DNA from: Anabaena sp. 4-3
GTDB taxonomy: Bacteria; Cyanobacteriota; Cyanobacteriia; Cyanobacteriales; Nostocaceae
Reading direction: 5' to 3'
DNA: 40,958 nucleotides
NCBI RefSeq assembly: GCF_001597745.1
Contig: NZ_LUHJ01000029.1
Coordinates: 49,289 to 90,246 of the forward strand
A program made the translations under genes and the position numbers. The notes beneath the pieces were generated by a model, which searched no databases, had not been told where the DNA came from, and saw only the letters and a program-made list of their open reading frames with translations. This document shows, in pieces, positions 34,164-40,958 of the stretch. Numbering within the stretch: position 1 is the first letter of the stretch; each line of letters starts with the position of its first letter.

Positions 34164-35240
34164 ATGCGAATTGCTCAAGTAGCCCCATTATGGGAGAGAG
34201 TACCACCGCCAGCTTATGGCGGTATAGAGTTAGTGGTGGGGTTACTAACCGATGAGTTAGTTCGACGTGGACATGAGGTAACACTGTTTGCGTCGGGAGA
34301 CTCTCTCAGTTTAGCGAAGTTAGTATCAGTTCATCCCCGCGCCTTAAGGCTTGATTCTAGCGTTAAAGAATGTAGTATTTACGAAATGCTACAACTAGCT
34401 ACAGTATATGAACGTGCCGACGAGTTTGATATCATCCACTCACACATGGGCTGTGCGTCATTACCTTATGCAAAATTGGTGACAAATGCGACAGTTCACA
34501 CCCTACACGGAATTTTTACCTCTGATAACGAAAAAATGTTTCAGTATGCTAAAAATCAGCCGTTTGTGAGTATTTCTGATGCACAAAGAGAACAAAGATT
34601 AGAGTTGAATTATCTGGCAACAGTTTACAATGGCATTGATGTGAGTAGCTATAAGTTTTATCCTCAGCCTGATGAACCGCCATATTTAGTATTTTTAGGT
34701 CGGATATCTCCAGAAAAAGGCACACATTTAGCCATAGAAATCGCGAAAAAAGCGGGTTGGCGGTTAAAAATAGCCGGTAAAGTAGATGTTGTTGATGTGG
34801 AATATTACGAAAAAGAAATTAAACCTTTAATTGATGGTAAGCAAATAGAGTATTTAGGGGAAGCAAATCATACTCAGAAAAATGCACTCATGGGTGGTGC
34901 AGTGGCAACTTTGTTTCCGATTACTTGGCGCGAACCATTCGGTTTAGTGATGGTGGAGTCAATGGCATCAGGTACACCAGTGATTGCGATGAAATTGGGT
35001 TCAACTACAGAAGTGATTGCCGACGGTAAAACCGGTTTCTTATGCAATAACATTGAAGAATGCGTGAGTGCGATCGCTAAAGTTGCAGAGTTAAACCGTT
35101 ATACCTGCCGGGAGTATGTGCAGAACCGTTTTAGTCTGCAAGCAATGACTGATGGTTATGAAGCAGTGTATCAGCAAATTCTACAAGAGAAATTTGCTTA
35201 TAATGGACATCTCCGCAGTACAGTAAGTTACGCGATATAG
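34164..35240 (+). CDS. GT4-family glycosyltransferase
   Basis: 358 residues from ATG 34164; the GTG at 34161 is three bases closer to the GAGGAGG Shine-Dalgarno, so ATG has the better spacing. It is a retaining GT-B glycosyltransferase: acceptor-side VPPPAYGGIELVVGLLTDEL (about 13-32), a THTLHG-type segment (about 112-117), donor-side VFLGRISPEKGTHLAIEIAK (about 180-199) and the catalytic E-x7-E, EPFGLVMVE (about 255-263), followed by SMASGTPVIA. Soluble, probably cytosolic. Donor and acceptor sugars are unknown; similar genes in Nostoc act in polysaccharide or glycoconjugate synthesis. It is a single gene with a hairpin element just after its stop. Confidence 0.9.
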   Translation: MRIAQVAPLWERVPPPAYGGIELVVGLLTDELVRRGHEVTLFASGDSLSLAKLVSVHPRALRLDSSVKECSIYEMLQLATVYERADEFDIIHSHMGCASLPYAKLVTNATVHTLHGIFTSDNEKMFQYAKNQPFVSISDAQREQRLELNYLATVYNGIDVSSYKFYPQPDEPPYLVFLGRISPEKGTHLAIEIAKKAGWRLKIAGKVDVVDVEYYEKEIKPLIDGKQIEYLGEANHTQKNALMGGAVATLFPITWREPFGLVMVESMASGTPVIAMKLGSTTEVIADGKTGFLCNNIEECVSAIAKVAELNRYTCREYVQNRFSLQAMTDGYEAVYQQILQEKFAYNGHLRSTVSYAI

Positions 35241-35243
35241 CTG

Positions 35244-35335
35244 ATATCTTGCACCATTCTCAATAAACCTAGGGCGATGCACAGTACACAACGTAAAAAT
35301 CAGGGTTTGAGCGAATTTTTAGGAGTGCATCGCCA
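35244..35335. repeat. Dispersed ATATCTTGCACCATTC hairpin element, copy 3
   Basis: ATATCTTGCACCATTCTCAA begins four bases after the glycosyltransferase stop codon. A hairpin GGGCGATGCAC/GTGCATCGCC encloses about 44 bases. It lies between convergent genes and may end transcription from both sides. Confidence 0.7.
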
Positions 35336-35360
35336 TCCTGTAATCGCAATAATGACTCCT

Positions 35361-35879
35361 TCAGTGCCGACTGTAGCGTGCGATTACCCAAAGAGTATAA
35401 CGCTCTAATCCCACCAAAATTACAGTTATTCCCACAGCCAAAGCAAATAAAAGTAGGTTATTAATATTACCAGCTTTTAAGGCAAAACTCAGGGAGGTGG
35501 AAACGGCTGGGGGGTGCATTGCGTCTAATGTAATCATGAGAGCGATCGCAATTACCATAGCCAGTCCCCCAGAAAGATAGCCATTACCCAGCAACAAATA
35601 AATGATAAATCCAATAGTTGCAGCCATCATTTGCGCGATCACCAGGGTACGGACTGTGTTTGTACCGTGATAAGGATCAAGATAAATCAAAAATGCGCTG
35701 GAAGCCAGAGAAGCAAATAATAATCGTTGCTGACTCAGTGCTTCTATCAATGATAGAACTATCAACACAATTACAGTTGGTGCTGCAACTAGCGCGATTT
35801 CTCCTTTAATATCTAATCTGCGTCTAATTCGCCGATTTGCACCCTGTATAGGTTGTAAACTGGAGCGTTGTTTACTCAT
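35361..35879 (-). CDS. HPP-family membrane protein
   Basis: 172 residues with about four to five membrane helices. A basic N-terminus (ANRRIRRRLDIKGEIALVAA) precedes helices, and the HPP signature appears in DAMHPPAVSTSLSFALKAG (about 119-137); LLFASLASSAFLIYLDPYHG also fits the family. HPP proteins of some cyanobacteria and chloroplasts are linked to nitrite transport, but the evidence is for particular members only, so the substrate here is not assigned. Its N-terminal codons lie directly beside tandem heptamers in the spacer. ATG start. Confidence 0.85.
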   Translation of the reverse strand: MSKQRSSLQPIQGANRRIRRRLDIKGEIALVAAPTVIVLIVLSLIEALSQQRLLFASLASSAFLIYLDPYHGTNTVRTLVIAQMMAATIGFIIYLLLGNGYLSGGLAMVIAIALMITLDAMHPPAVSTSLSFALKAGNINNLLLFALAVGITVILVGLERYTLWVIARYSRH

Positions 35880-35880
35880 A

Positions 35881-35994
35881 ACTGGGGACTGGGGAAGCAG
35901 AGGAAGCAGGGGAGAACAACTAATGACTAATGACTAATAACTAATGACTAATAACTAATAACTAATGACTCTTGACTCTTGACTCTTGATTTTT
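35881..35994. repeat. Heptamer tandem repeats (GGGGACT, TAATGAC/TAATAAC, TCTTGAC)
   Basis: Two GGGGACT units, then about eight TAATGAC or TAATAAC units (35917-35971) and three TCTTGAC units (35969-35990). The last units run into the 3' end of the next minus-strand gene and encode its C-terminal tail. Confidence 0.9.
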
Positions 35995-36413
35995 TGAGAA
36001 TAAAGATAATCACAATATAATGCCCACATCACACCGAATAAACCAGTGAAAGAACCTGCGATTACAGCTGTAACACCCCATCCTAATGGCCCTGTCCAAT
36101 TATTAATTTCCTTTAATATTGCTGTAGTTGCTTTACCTGCTACATAAGCTGTTCCTGTCACACCCACTGTAACTAAACCCAGTTGTGTCAACATTTTTAC
36201 AATTCCCTGACTAGATACATCATCTTGAAAATAAGTTTTCCAAATACTTACATACATTAAAATATCAGAAGCTGTTAGAATTACCTGTTTGGGAATTTCT
36301 GCCCCTGGTGTGGGTACAGCTGAAGCAGCCCCGCTACCAACGGCATAAGTAGCAATTGCGAAAATCGCGTCTAATCTCTTTTTGTTTATATTACTCACAG
36401 AATTTTCTCCCAT
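35955..36413 (-). CDS. Small membrane protein of unknown function
   Basis: 152 residues. Two or three hydrophobic segments, AIFAIATYAVGSGAASAVPT (about 15-34), LGLVTVGVTGTAYVAGKATT (about 78-97) and WGVTAVIAGSFTGLFGVMWA (about 112-131), with a Cys-Tyr-rich stretch after them. Weak resemblance to GTPase-associated DUF697-like membrane tails; no firm family. The end of the protein, SQKIKSQESRVISY, is encoded by TCTTGAC/TAATAAC heptamers and has probably been replaced by repeat growth. ATG start. Nearby genes give no hint of function. Confidence 0.6.
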   Translation of the reverse strand: MGENSVSNINKKRLDAIFAIATYAVGSGAASAVPTPGAEIPKQVILTASDILMYVSIWKTYFQDDVSSQGIVKMLTQLGLVTVGVTGTAYVAGKATTAILKEINNWTGPLGWGVTAVIAGSFTGLFGVMWALYCDYLYSQKIKSQESRVISY

Positions 36414-36644
36414 CAGACTGCGCTGTTACGTATCCAATTAGAATATAGCAGCCTTCTGGAATTTCGCTACTGGGTAAATTCGGTAATTATTCACTCTAAA
36501 CCAGGATTTTTGACCTTATGCTCTCTATTTAGAGCCTACAAGCTTGATTTACTGGACTGAATTATCAAGCTGCACTTATATTCATCCCAAACAAAGCTAA
36601 GATTAATTGAATATTTTATTAGCAATCAAACTAAAATCATCCTA

Positions 36645-36732
36645 TTAAAAAAGTCCGCCGAAGCGGACAATCTATAAGGGCCAATAGCTACCTTAGTAAG
36701 CAATAGTTATGTCAGATAGCTTTTTTATTTTT
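36645..36732 (+). ncRNA. Candidate small RNA with GTCCGC hairpin
   Basis: The hairpin GTCCGC-CGAA-GCGGAC (36653-36668) is followed 17 bases later by AGCTA...TAGCT and TTTTTTATTTTT (36686-36732), a plausible small transcript of about 80-90 bases. A related hairpin with loop ATGG occurs at 36877-36894. Transcription is inferred only. Confidence 0.3.
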
Positions 36733-37237
36733 CCAGAATTAATTAATTAAATCAAGCTAAGGCAATTAAATTTTCGGACATAATACCTAATACTTTTTAT
36801 TGATGGTTGTGTGCTTGATTATTAACTGTAGAAACCTGATATCTCATGTATTCACCATTTAGTTAAAAATAAATAAAGTCCGCATGGGCGGACTACGGAC
36901 ATTGGATAAGGTTAGGTTATTACCAAGATGGCCTACTATATTGCTAGAGGCTGACTTTATTGTTGTGGAATCTTTCAAAGAAATCAAGTACATGAGATTC
37001 TCTTTTTAGACATAAGTCAATTAGATATGTCTGAAAACTAATGTTTAAAATATACTTTTAATTTAAGTAAATTCTCTGTTAAAAACACGATTTTTAGCCG
37101 ACTGACAGCTATGTTGTTTAATGAATGTAGTTATTTAGATAACTATTAATGAAGATATAATTCCAGAAATTATGTCTATATGGTTTTAATTATTCAACCA
37201 TTATTTAGATAAAAATAAAATGGTGGTTCACGAGGAT

Positions 37238-37270
37238 AACCCTGGAAATTTTAATTTCTGGGGTTTTATT
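37238..37270 (+). terminator. Rho-independent terminator, plus strand
   Basis: AACCCTGGAAATT pairs with AATTTCTGGGGTT around a two-base TT loop: a 13-bp stem including two G-U pairs, followed by TTTATTT. No plus-strand protein gene lies upstream for nearly 2 kb, which implies a non-coding transcript. Confidence 0.7.
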
Positions 37271-37319
37271 TATCGCTAAAACTCAAATTACTGAATAAAA
37301 CCTGAAATAACATCATACT

Positions 37320-37871
37320 TCAATCTGGTGGTAGATTTTTTAATAATTCCAGTGCTTCATCACACCAAGAAATCCATTCTTGTTCATAGCGCATACCTGC
37401 TTTTAAAACTAAATTTCTGAGTTTTTCTTCCTTATTTAAGACTTTCGAGGGGGGACATTTTTCTTTCTCGATTTCTCTATATGTCGATAATTTGGCTAGA
37501 TGTATTCTCCGGTAACGTTCTACGTCTTCTATCAGCACACTAACTGGTACTAAACCGCCAGAAAAAATTTTCACTAATATGTCTTCTCGAATTACGTCAG
37601 GTTCACTAGGTTTGTGCATCCACTCGATTAGATGCTGTTTTCCCTGTTCTGTAATTGAGTAAATCTTTTTGTCTAGACGACCTTCACGGGGAATAATCTC
37701 GGAAACTATCAAACCCGCAGACTCTAGTTTACCTAGTTCTCTATAAATCTGCTGCTGGGAAGCTTGCCAAAAATAACCCACGCTTTCACTAAACACCTTA
37801 GACAGATCATACCCACTGTGGGGAGCATCAATTAAACAGGTCAAAATTGCTTGCGATAAACCCATAACCAA
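37320..37871 (-). CDS. PadR-family transcriptional regulator
   Basis: 183 residues. The N-terminal winged helix-turn-helix has the PadR pattern: AILTCLIDAPHSGYDLSKVF, YFWQASQQQIYRELGKLESA, GLIVSE and a basic wing KKIYSITEQGKQHLIEW. The C-terminal dimerisation helices (about 100-180) include VERYRRIHLAKLSTYREIEK. PadR proteins are mostly repressors, often of exporters, released by ligand. This one is divergent from the devB-type operon with palindromes in the shared spacer, so it very probably controls that operon. ATG at 37866 region; the track start MVMGLSQ could also be MGLSQ two codons on. Confidence 0.9.
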   Translation of the reverse strand: MVMGLSQAILTCLIDAPHSGYDLSKVFSESVGYFWQASQQQIYRELGKLESAGLIVSEIIPREGRLDKKIYSITEQGKQHLIEWMHKPSEPDVIREDILVKIFSGGLVPVSVLIEDVERYRRIHLAKLSTYREIEKEKCPPSKVLNKEEKLRNLVLKAGMRYEQEWISWCDEALELLKNLPPD

Positions 37872-37893
37872 CTACTTGACAGATATTTTCTAC

Positions 37894-37960
37894 AGTGTAC
37901 ACTAGAGTTTGTATACAACAAGTTGAATAAAACAACTTTATAAACTAAAGTTGTGTACAG
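37894..37960. promoter_or_regulatory. Palindromic operator candidates between the PadR gene and the export operon
   Basis: Perfect palindromes AGTGTACACT (37894-37903) and TTGTATACAA (37909-37918), centres 15 bases apart, and a third TTGTGTACAG (37951-37960), all sharing a TGTA(C/TA)CA core. They lie in the 119-base divergent promoter region and are natural sites for the PadR protein. Confidence 0.6.
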
Positions 37961-37990
37961 TAAATTTAGCTGCCAATAGGCGGTAACTTT

Positions 37991-39226
37991 ATGCAAAATC
38001 TTCATTCAGACGGGGTGAGAAATTTTCAGCATCCCAATAGATATCTGATGGTGGGTGCTGTGGTGTTAGCTGTAGCCAGTGGTGCAAGTTCGTTATATTT
38101 TTTATCTAGTGTGCGAAATTCGGCTGAAAAAACTACTCCCGTGGTGATGGATAATCGTCCTGTCATCCAAGCTGTGACAGCTTTAGGACGGATAGAACCC
38201 CAAGGAGAAGTTATACAGGTATCGGTGTCACAGAGTGCTGGTAGTAACCGGGTAGGAGAACTTTTAGTAAAACAGGGCGATCGCGTCAACAAAGGACAAA
38301 TCATTGCTATCCTAGATAATCGCGATACTCGGCTAGCGGCTTTAAATAGAGCTAAACAACAGGTTAAAGTTGCTCAATCCCAATTAGCACAGGTAAAAGC
38401 CGGGGCTAAAGACGGAGAAATTGCCGCCCAACAAGCGATCATATCGGAATTAGAAGCGGAACTACGTCAACAAGTAGCGGCGAGGGTGGCGACAGTCAAA
38501 CGCTTAGAAGCCGAAGTGAGAAATGCTGAACTGGAATATCAGCGTTATCAATATCTGCAAGAAACCGGGGCTGTTTCTGCATCCATGCGAGATAGTAAAA
38601 AATTGATATTAGAAACAGCGCAAGAGAGTTTAAGAGAAGCCATTGCTAACCGCTATCAAACATCAGAAACTTTAAGAGAAAGACTCAGACAAGCAAAAGC
38701 GACTTTAGAAAAGATTGCAGAGGTACGTCCTACCGATGTGCAAGCCGCACAAGCAGAAGTAGAAAACGCTAAAGCCGCCGTCCAAGAAGCCGAAGCAAAC
38801 TTAGATTTAGCTGATGTGAAAGCACCGAAAGCTGGTCAAATTTTAAAAATTCATACTTGGGGTGGGGAAGTAGTCAGCGATAAAGGAATTGTAGAAATTG
38901 GGCAGACTCAGCAAATGTATGTAGTTGCAGAGGTGTATGAACTTGATATCAATCGCGTCAAAATTGGTCAAAGTGCAACTATCACCCAAATGAATTTACC
39001 GGGAGAACTCACCGGAAAAGTTGAGCAAATTGGCTTATTAATTGGTAAAAAAGACGTACTTAACACAGACCCGGCTGCTGATATTGATTCGAGAGTAGTA
39101 GAAGTAAAAATCCGCCTAAATCCAGAATCAAGCCAGCGAGTAGCGGGGTTAACTAATTCTAAGGTGAAAGTAGCGATTAGTGGGGAGAAATCAATTCAAA
39201 ATTCAAAATTCAAAATTCAAAATTAA
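37991..39226 (+). CDS. devB: DevB-type membrane-fusion subunit of an ABC exporter (HlyD family)
   Basis: 411 residues. One N-terminal membrane helix (YLMVGAVVLAVASGASSLYF, about 18-37), then a lipoyl-like half (IQVSVSQSAGSNRVGELLVK, GDRVNKGQIIAILDNRDTRL, about 75-115), a long coiled-coil hairpin (about 118-265) and the returning half ADVKAPKAGQILKIHTWGGE (about 275-295). DevB, DevC and DevA form an exporter which, in Anabaena, moves heterocyst glycolipids through TolC; several paralogous operons exist, so the substrate here is open. The C-terminal tail (SIQNSKFKIQN) is encoded by CAAAATT heptamers. Divergent from the PadR gene. Confidence 0.9.
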   Translation: MQNLHSDGVRNFQHPNRYLMVGAVVLAVASGASSLYFLSSVRNSAEKTTPVVMDNRPVIQAVTALGRIEPQGEVIQVSVSQSAGSNRVGELLVKQGDRVNKGQIIAILDNRDTRLAALNRAKQQVKVAQSQLAQVKAGAKDGEIAAQQAIISELEAELRQQVAARVATVKRLEAEVRNAELEYQRYQYLQETGAVSASMRDSKKLILETAQESLREAIANRYQTSETLRERLRQAKATLEKIAEVRPTDVQAAQAEVENAKAAVQEAEANLDLADVKAPKAGQILKIHTWGGEVVSDKGIVEIGQTQQMYVVAEVYELDINRVKIGQSATITQMNLPGELTGKVEQIGLLIGKKDVLNTDPAADIDSRVVEVKIRLNPESSQRVAGLTNSKVKVAISGEKSIQNSKFKIQN

Positions 39227-39310
39227 AGAATCCTGGGGAAATGGTGATGAGGGAGAATGACTAATGACTAATGACTAATAACTAATGACTAATAACTAAT
39301 AACTAATAAC
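39195..39310. repeat. CAAAATT and TAATGAC/TAATAAC heptamer repeats between devB and devC
   Basis: About four CAAAATT units (39195-39225) lie inside the last codons of devB, and about eight TAATGAC/TAATAAC units (39258-39310) fill the rest of the spacer up to the devC ATG. Confidence 0.9.
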
Positions 39311-39311
39311 T

Positions 39312-40475
39312 ATGTTTAAACACAAAATTCCTGTTGCATGGTTGCAATTGTCGCGGGAAAAAGCCCGGATGTTGGTAGCGATCGCTGGTATTGCCTTTGC
39401 AGATGTGCTAATGTTTTTGCAATTGGGTATCCGTGAGGCTTTGTTTGATAGCGCGGTACAACTACATAATAGTCTTGAAGGTGAGATTGTCTTAGTGAGT
39501 TCTCGCTATAAAGCTTTAATTTCTCTTGATCCATTTTCGCAACGCAGATTATATCAGGCTTTAGGTTTTACAGGTGTAAAATCAGTTCATCCGATATATT
39601 TAGATTTTATTCCCTGGAAAAATCCTGATAATCAAGAAACTTGGAACATTTATGCTATTGGGTTTAATCCAGAGGAAAAAGTAGTTAACTTACCGGGTGT
39701 AGCGGAGAATTTAACATACCTCAGAGAACCAGATACAGTTTTGTTTGACCGTGGTTCTCGTCAAGAATTTGGGAAGATTGTTGATGAGTTTACCGCTAAC
39801 AATCAAGTCACTACCGAATTAAACAACCGAAAAATTAATGTTGTGGGTTTATTTCGGTTAGGAACATCCTTCGGAATCAATGGTAATGTCATTACCAGCG
39901 ATGTAAATTTTTTGCGATTATTTGGTAATAATAGAAGACAGCAAGGTTTAATCGATTTTGGAGTGATCAAATTAGAACCTGGCGCAGATGTCAATTGGGT
40001 AATTGCTAATTTAAAAGCCAATTTACCTAATGATGTGAAAGTTCTCTCTAAACAACAGTTGGTGACTCAAGAAAAAAACTTTTGGAATACTAGCACACCT
40101 GTAGGATTTACATTTACTTTGGGTGCAGTGATTGGTTTTATGGTTGGTGCGGTGATTGTTTATCAAATTTTGTATAGTGATGTTTCTGACCACTTACCAG
40201 AATATGCCACACTCAAAGCTATGGGCTTTAAAAATCGCTATTTACTCATCATTGTGTTTCAAGAGGCTTTGATTTTAGCTGCCATTGGTTTTATTCCTGG
40301 TATTGCGATTTCTCAAGCTCTTTATATGATAACCCGACAAGCAACATTGCTACCTATCATGATGACTATGGATAGGGCAATTTTCATATTTATGCTGACG
40401 ACTTTGATGTGTTCAATTTCCGCAACTATCGCCATGCGTAAGTTACAGGCGGCTGACCCGGCGGATATTTTTTAG
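39312..40475 (+). CDS. devC: DevC-type permease subunit of an ABC exporter (FtsX/MacB-like)
   Basis: 387 residues. An N-terminal helix (MLVAIAGIAFADVLMFLQLG, about 20-39), a large extracytoplasmic domain (about 45-260), then three helices at the C-terminus (TLGAVIGFMVGAVIVYQILY; LLIIVFQEALILAAIGFIPG; FIFMLTTLMCSISATIAMRK) in the FtsX-like layout, with the LPEYATLKAMGFKN coupling segment between. Its extracellular domain would contact DevB. ATG follows directly after the heptamer repeat, with no clear Shine-Dalgarno. Its gene is followed after ten bases by the ATPase gene, so they are cotranscribed. Confidence 0.92.
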   Translation: MFKHKIPVAWLQLSREKARMLVAIAGIAFADVLMFLQLGIREALFDSAVQLHNSLEGEIVLVSSRYKALISLDPFSQRRLYQALGFTGVKSVHPIYLDFIPWKNPDNQETWNIYAIGFNPEEKVVNLPGVAENLTYLREPDTVLFDRGSRQEFGKIVDEFTANNQVTTELNNRKINVVGLFRLGTSFGINGNVITSDVNFLRLFGNNRRQQGLIDFGVIKLEPGADVNWVIANLKANLPNDVKVLSKQQLVTQEKNFWNTSTPVGFTFTLGAVIGFMVGAVIVYQILYSDVSDHLPEYATLKAMGFKNRYLLIIVFQEALILAAIGFIPGIAISQALYMITRQATLLPIMMTMDRAIFIFMLTTLMCSISATIAMRKLQAADPADIF

Positions 40476-40485
40476 GGATAAACTT

Positions 40486-40958
40486 ATGCTAGAAACACCT
40501 GCGATCGCTATTTCCCAACTCAATCATTATTATGGCGAAGGTTCGCTAAAAAAGCAAATCCTTTTTGATATTAATCTAGATATCCAACCAGGGGAAATTG
40601 TCATCATGACTGGCCCTTCTGGTTCAGGAAAGACGACGTTACTCACACTCATTGGTAGTTTACGGTCTGTACAATCAGGTAGCCTAAAAATATTAGGTAA
40701 AGAACTCTGTGGTGCTAGTAAAAATCAGATGGTGGAAGTGAGACGAAATATTGGTTATATATTTCAAGCGCATAACTTATTAAGTTTTCTTACAGCCAAG
40801 CAAAATGTGCAGATGCCGTTTGAGATGAATGATAATATTTCTACTAGAGAAGCGCAAGCCAAAACAGTGGAAATGTTAACCACAGTAGGGTTAGCTAAAT
40901 CAAAAAGAAGCCCCACATCTGACCCGATAGGGCAGTGTGGGATGAATTTTTGGGTGAT
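40486..40958 (+). pseudogene. devA: DevA-type ABC ATPase gene, apparently interrupted near codon 139
   Basis: From ATG 40486 the frame reads a DevA-type ATPase: IAISQLNHYYGEGSLKKQIL (N-terminus), Walker A GPSGSGKT (43-50), and the Q-loop IFQAHNLLSF (about 92-101). Up to VEMLTTVGLAK the pattern is normal, but where the family goes on towards the ABC signature (LSGGQ) and Walker B, this frame reads SKRSPTSDPIGQCGMNFWV and no signature follows before the window ends. At this point lies a bulged hairpin like an IS200/IS605 end (40912-40941). The gene is therefore probably disrupted. The remaining part may continue past the element outside the window. Confidence 0.75.
40900..40958. mobile_element. 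Likely IS200/IS605-type element end inside devA
   Basis: CCCACA-T-CTG-A-CCC-GATA-GGG-CAG-TGTGGG (40912-40941) is a bulged hairpin similar to the end of the element at 20710-20740 (CCCACACTG...CAGTGTGGG). On the minus strand it is followed by GTGGGGCTTCTT, like GTGAGGCTTCTT at the right end of the 20700 element, so the element probably lies in the minus orientation with its right end here. Only one end is in the window. Confidence 0.6.

Larger units (their letters stand above)
36414..37319. other. 900-bp spacer with repeated GTCCGC hairpins and a strong terminator
   Basis: AT-rich spacer with no protein gene. Two GTCCGC...GCGGAC hairpins lie at 36653-36668 and 36877-36894; an AGCTA/TAGCT hairpin with a T-rich run follows the first (36686-36730). 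A strong terminator lies at 37238-37270. The plus strand therefore probably makes one or more small RNAs; the minus side serves the 3' end of the PadR gene and the upstream region of the 35955 gene. Confidence 0.5.

Overview
The window is chromosomal DNA of a filamentous, heterocyst-forming cyanobacterium of the Nostoc/Anabaena group. The evidence is the many HIP1 octamers (GCGATCGC), heptanucleotide tandem repeats of the TAATGAC / CCCCAGT / CAAAATT type in spacers, a light-dependent protochlorophyllide oxidoreductase, a HoxW-type hydrogenase protease, a DevBCA-type exporter, and TamB, PEP-CTERM and haemagglutination-domain proteins typical of Nostocales. Genes lie on both strands in short units, and the spacers are full of dispersed inverted repeats.

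Layout. 1-9438: the 3' part of a large TamB-like gene with 70-residue tandem repeats; a slipin-like SPFH protein with repeated N-terminal modules, whose start region is duplicated as a 129-bp tandem repeat; an odd tRNA gene (anticodon GAG, short variable loop, encoded CCA); an orphan sugar ABC permease; two cyanobacterial hypothetical genes. 9439-12536: a small hypothetical gene, low-complexity repeats, a structured non-coding segment that looks like an IS200/IS605 remnant, threonine synthase (thrC), and a coiled-coil protein. 12537-14880: a compact, AT-rich Type II restriction-modification cassette. It has a D12-class adenine methylase converging on a PD-(D/E)XK endonuclease that follows a small XRE controller gene; the same 15-bp palindrome-centred motif lies upstream of both transcription units. 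15009-20401: DUF389, YihY, DUF4112 and alpha/beta-hydrolase genes, then por.

20402-25061: an IS200/IS605-like non-autonomous element, a 932-residue ADP-forming acyl-CoA synthetase fused to a GNAT acetyltransferase, a structured spacer that may encode a small RNA, and hoxW. 25493-32422: a pentapeptide-repeat protein, a 1120-residue haemagglutination-domain secreted protein, a PEP-CTERM protein, and a zinc-ribbon/Ser-Thr kinase/FGE-sulfatase fusion. 32777-36413: an orphan PotC-type permease, a GT4 glycosyltransferase, an HPP-family membrane protein and a small membrane protein. 36414-37319: a long spacer with GTCCGC hairpins and a strong terminator, probably holding unannotated RNA. 37320-40958: a PadR regulator divergent from a devB-devC-devA-type export operon. 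Its ATPase reading frame leaves the family pattern near codon 139, just before a bulged hairpin like an IS200/IS605 end, so devA appears to be interrupted here.

The best self-contained system is the restriction-modification cassette with its candidate controller boxes. The other notable items are the unusual tRNA, the putative IS insertion in devA, the dispersed repeat families and the candidate RNA loci. All functions are assigned from sequence motifs read by eye; no database search was run.
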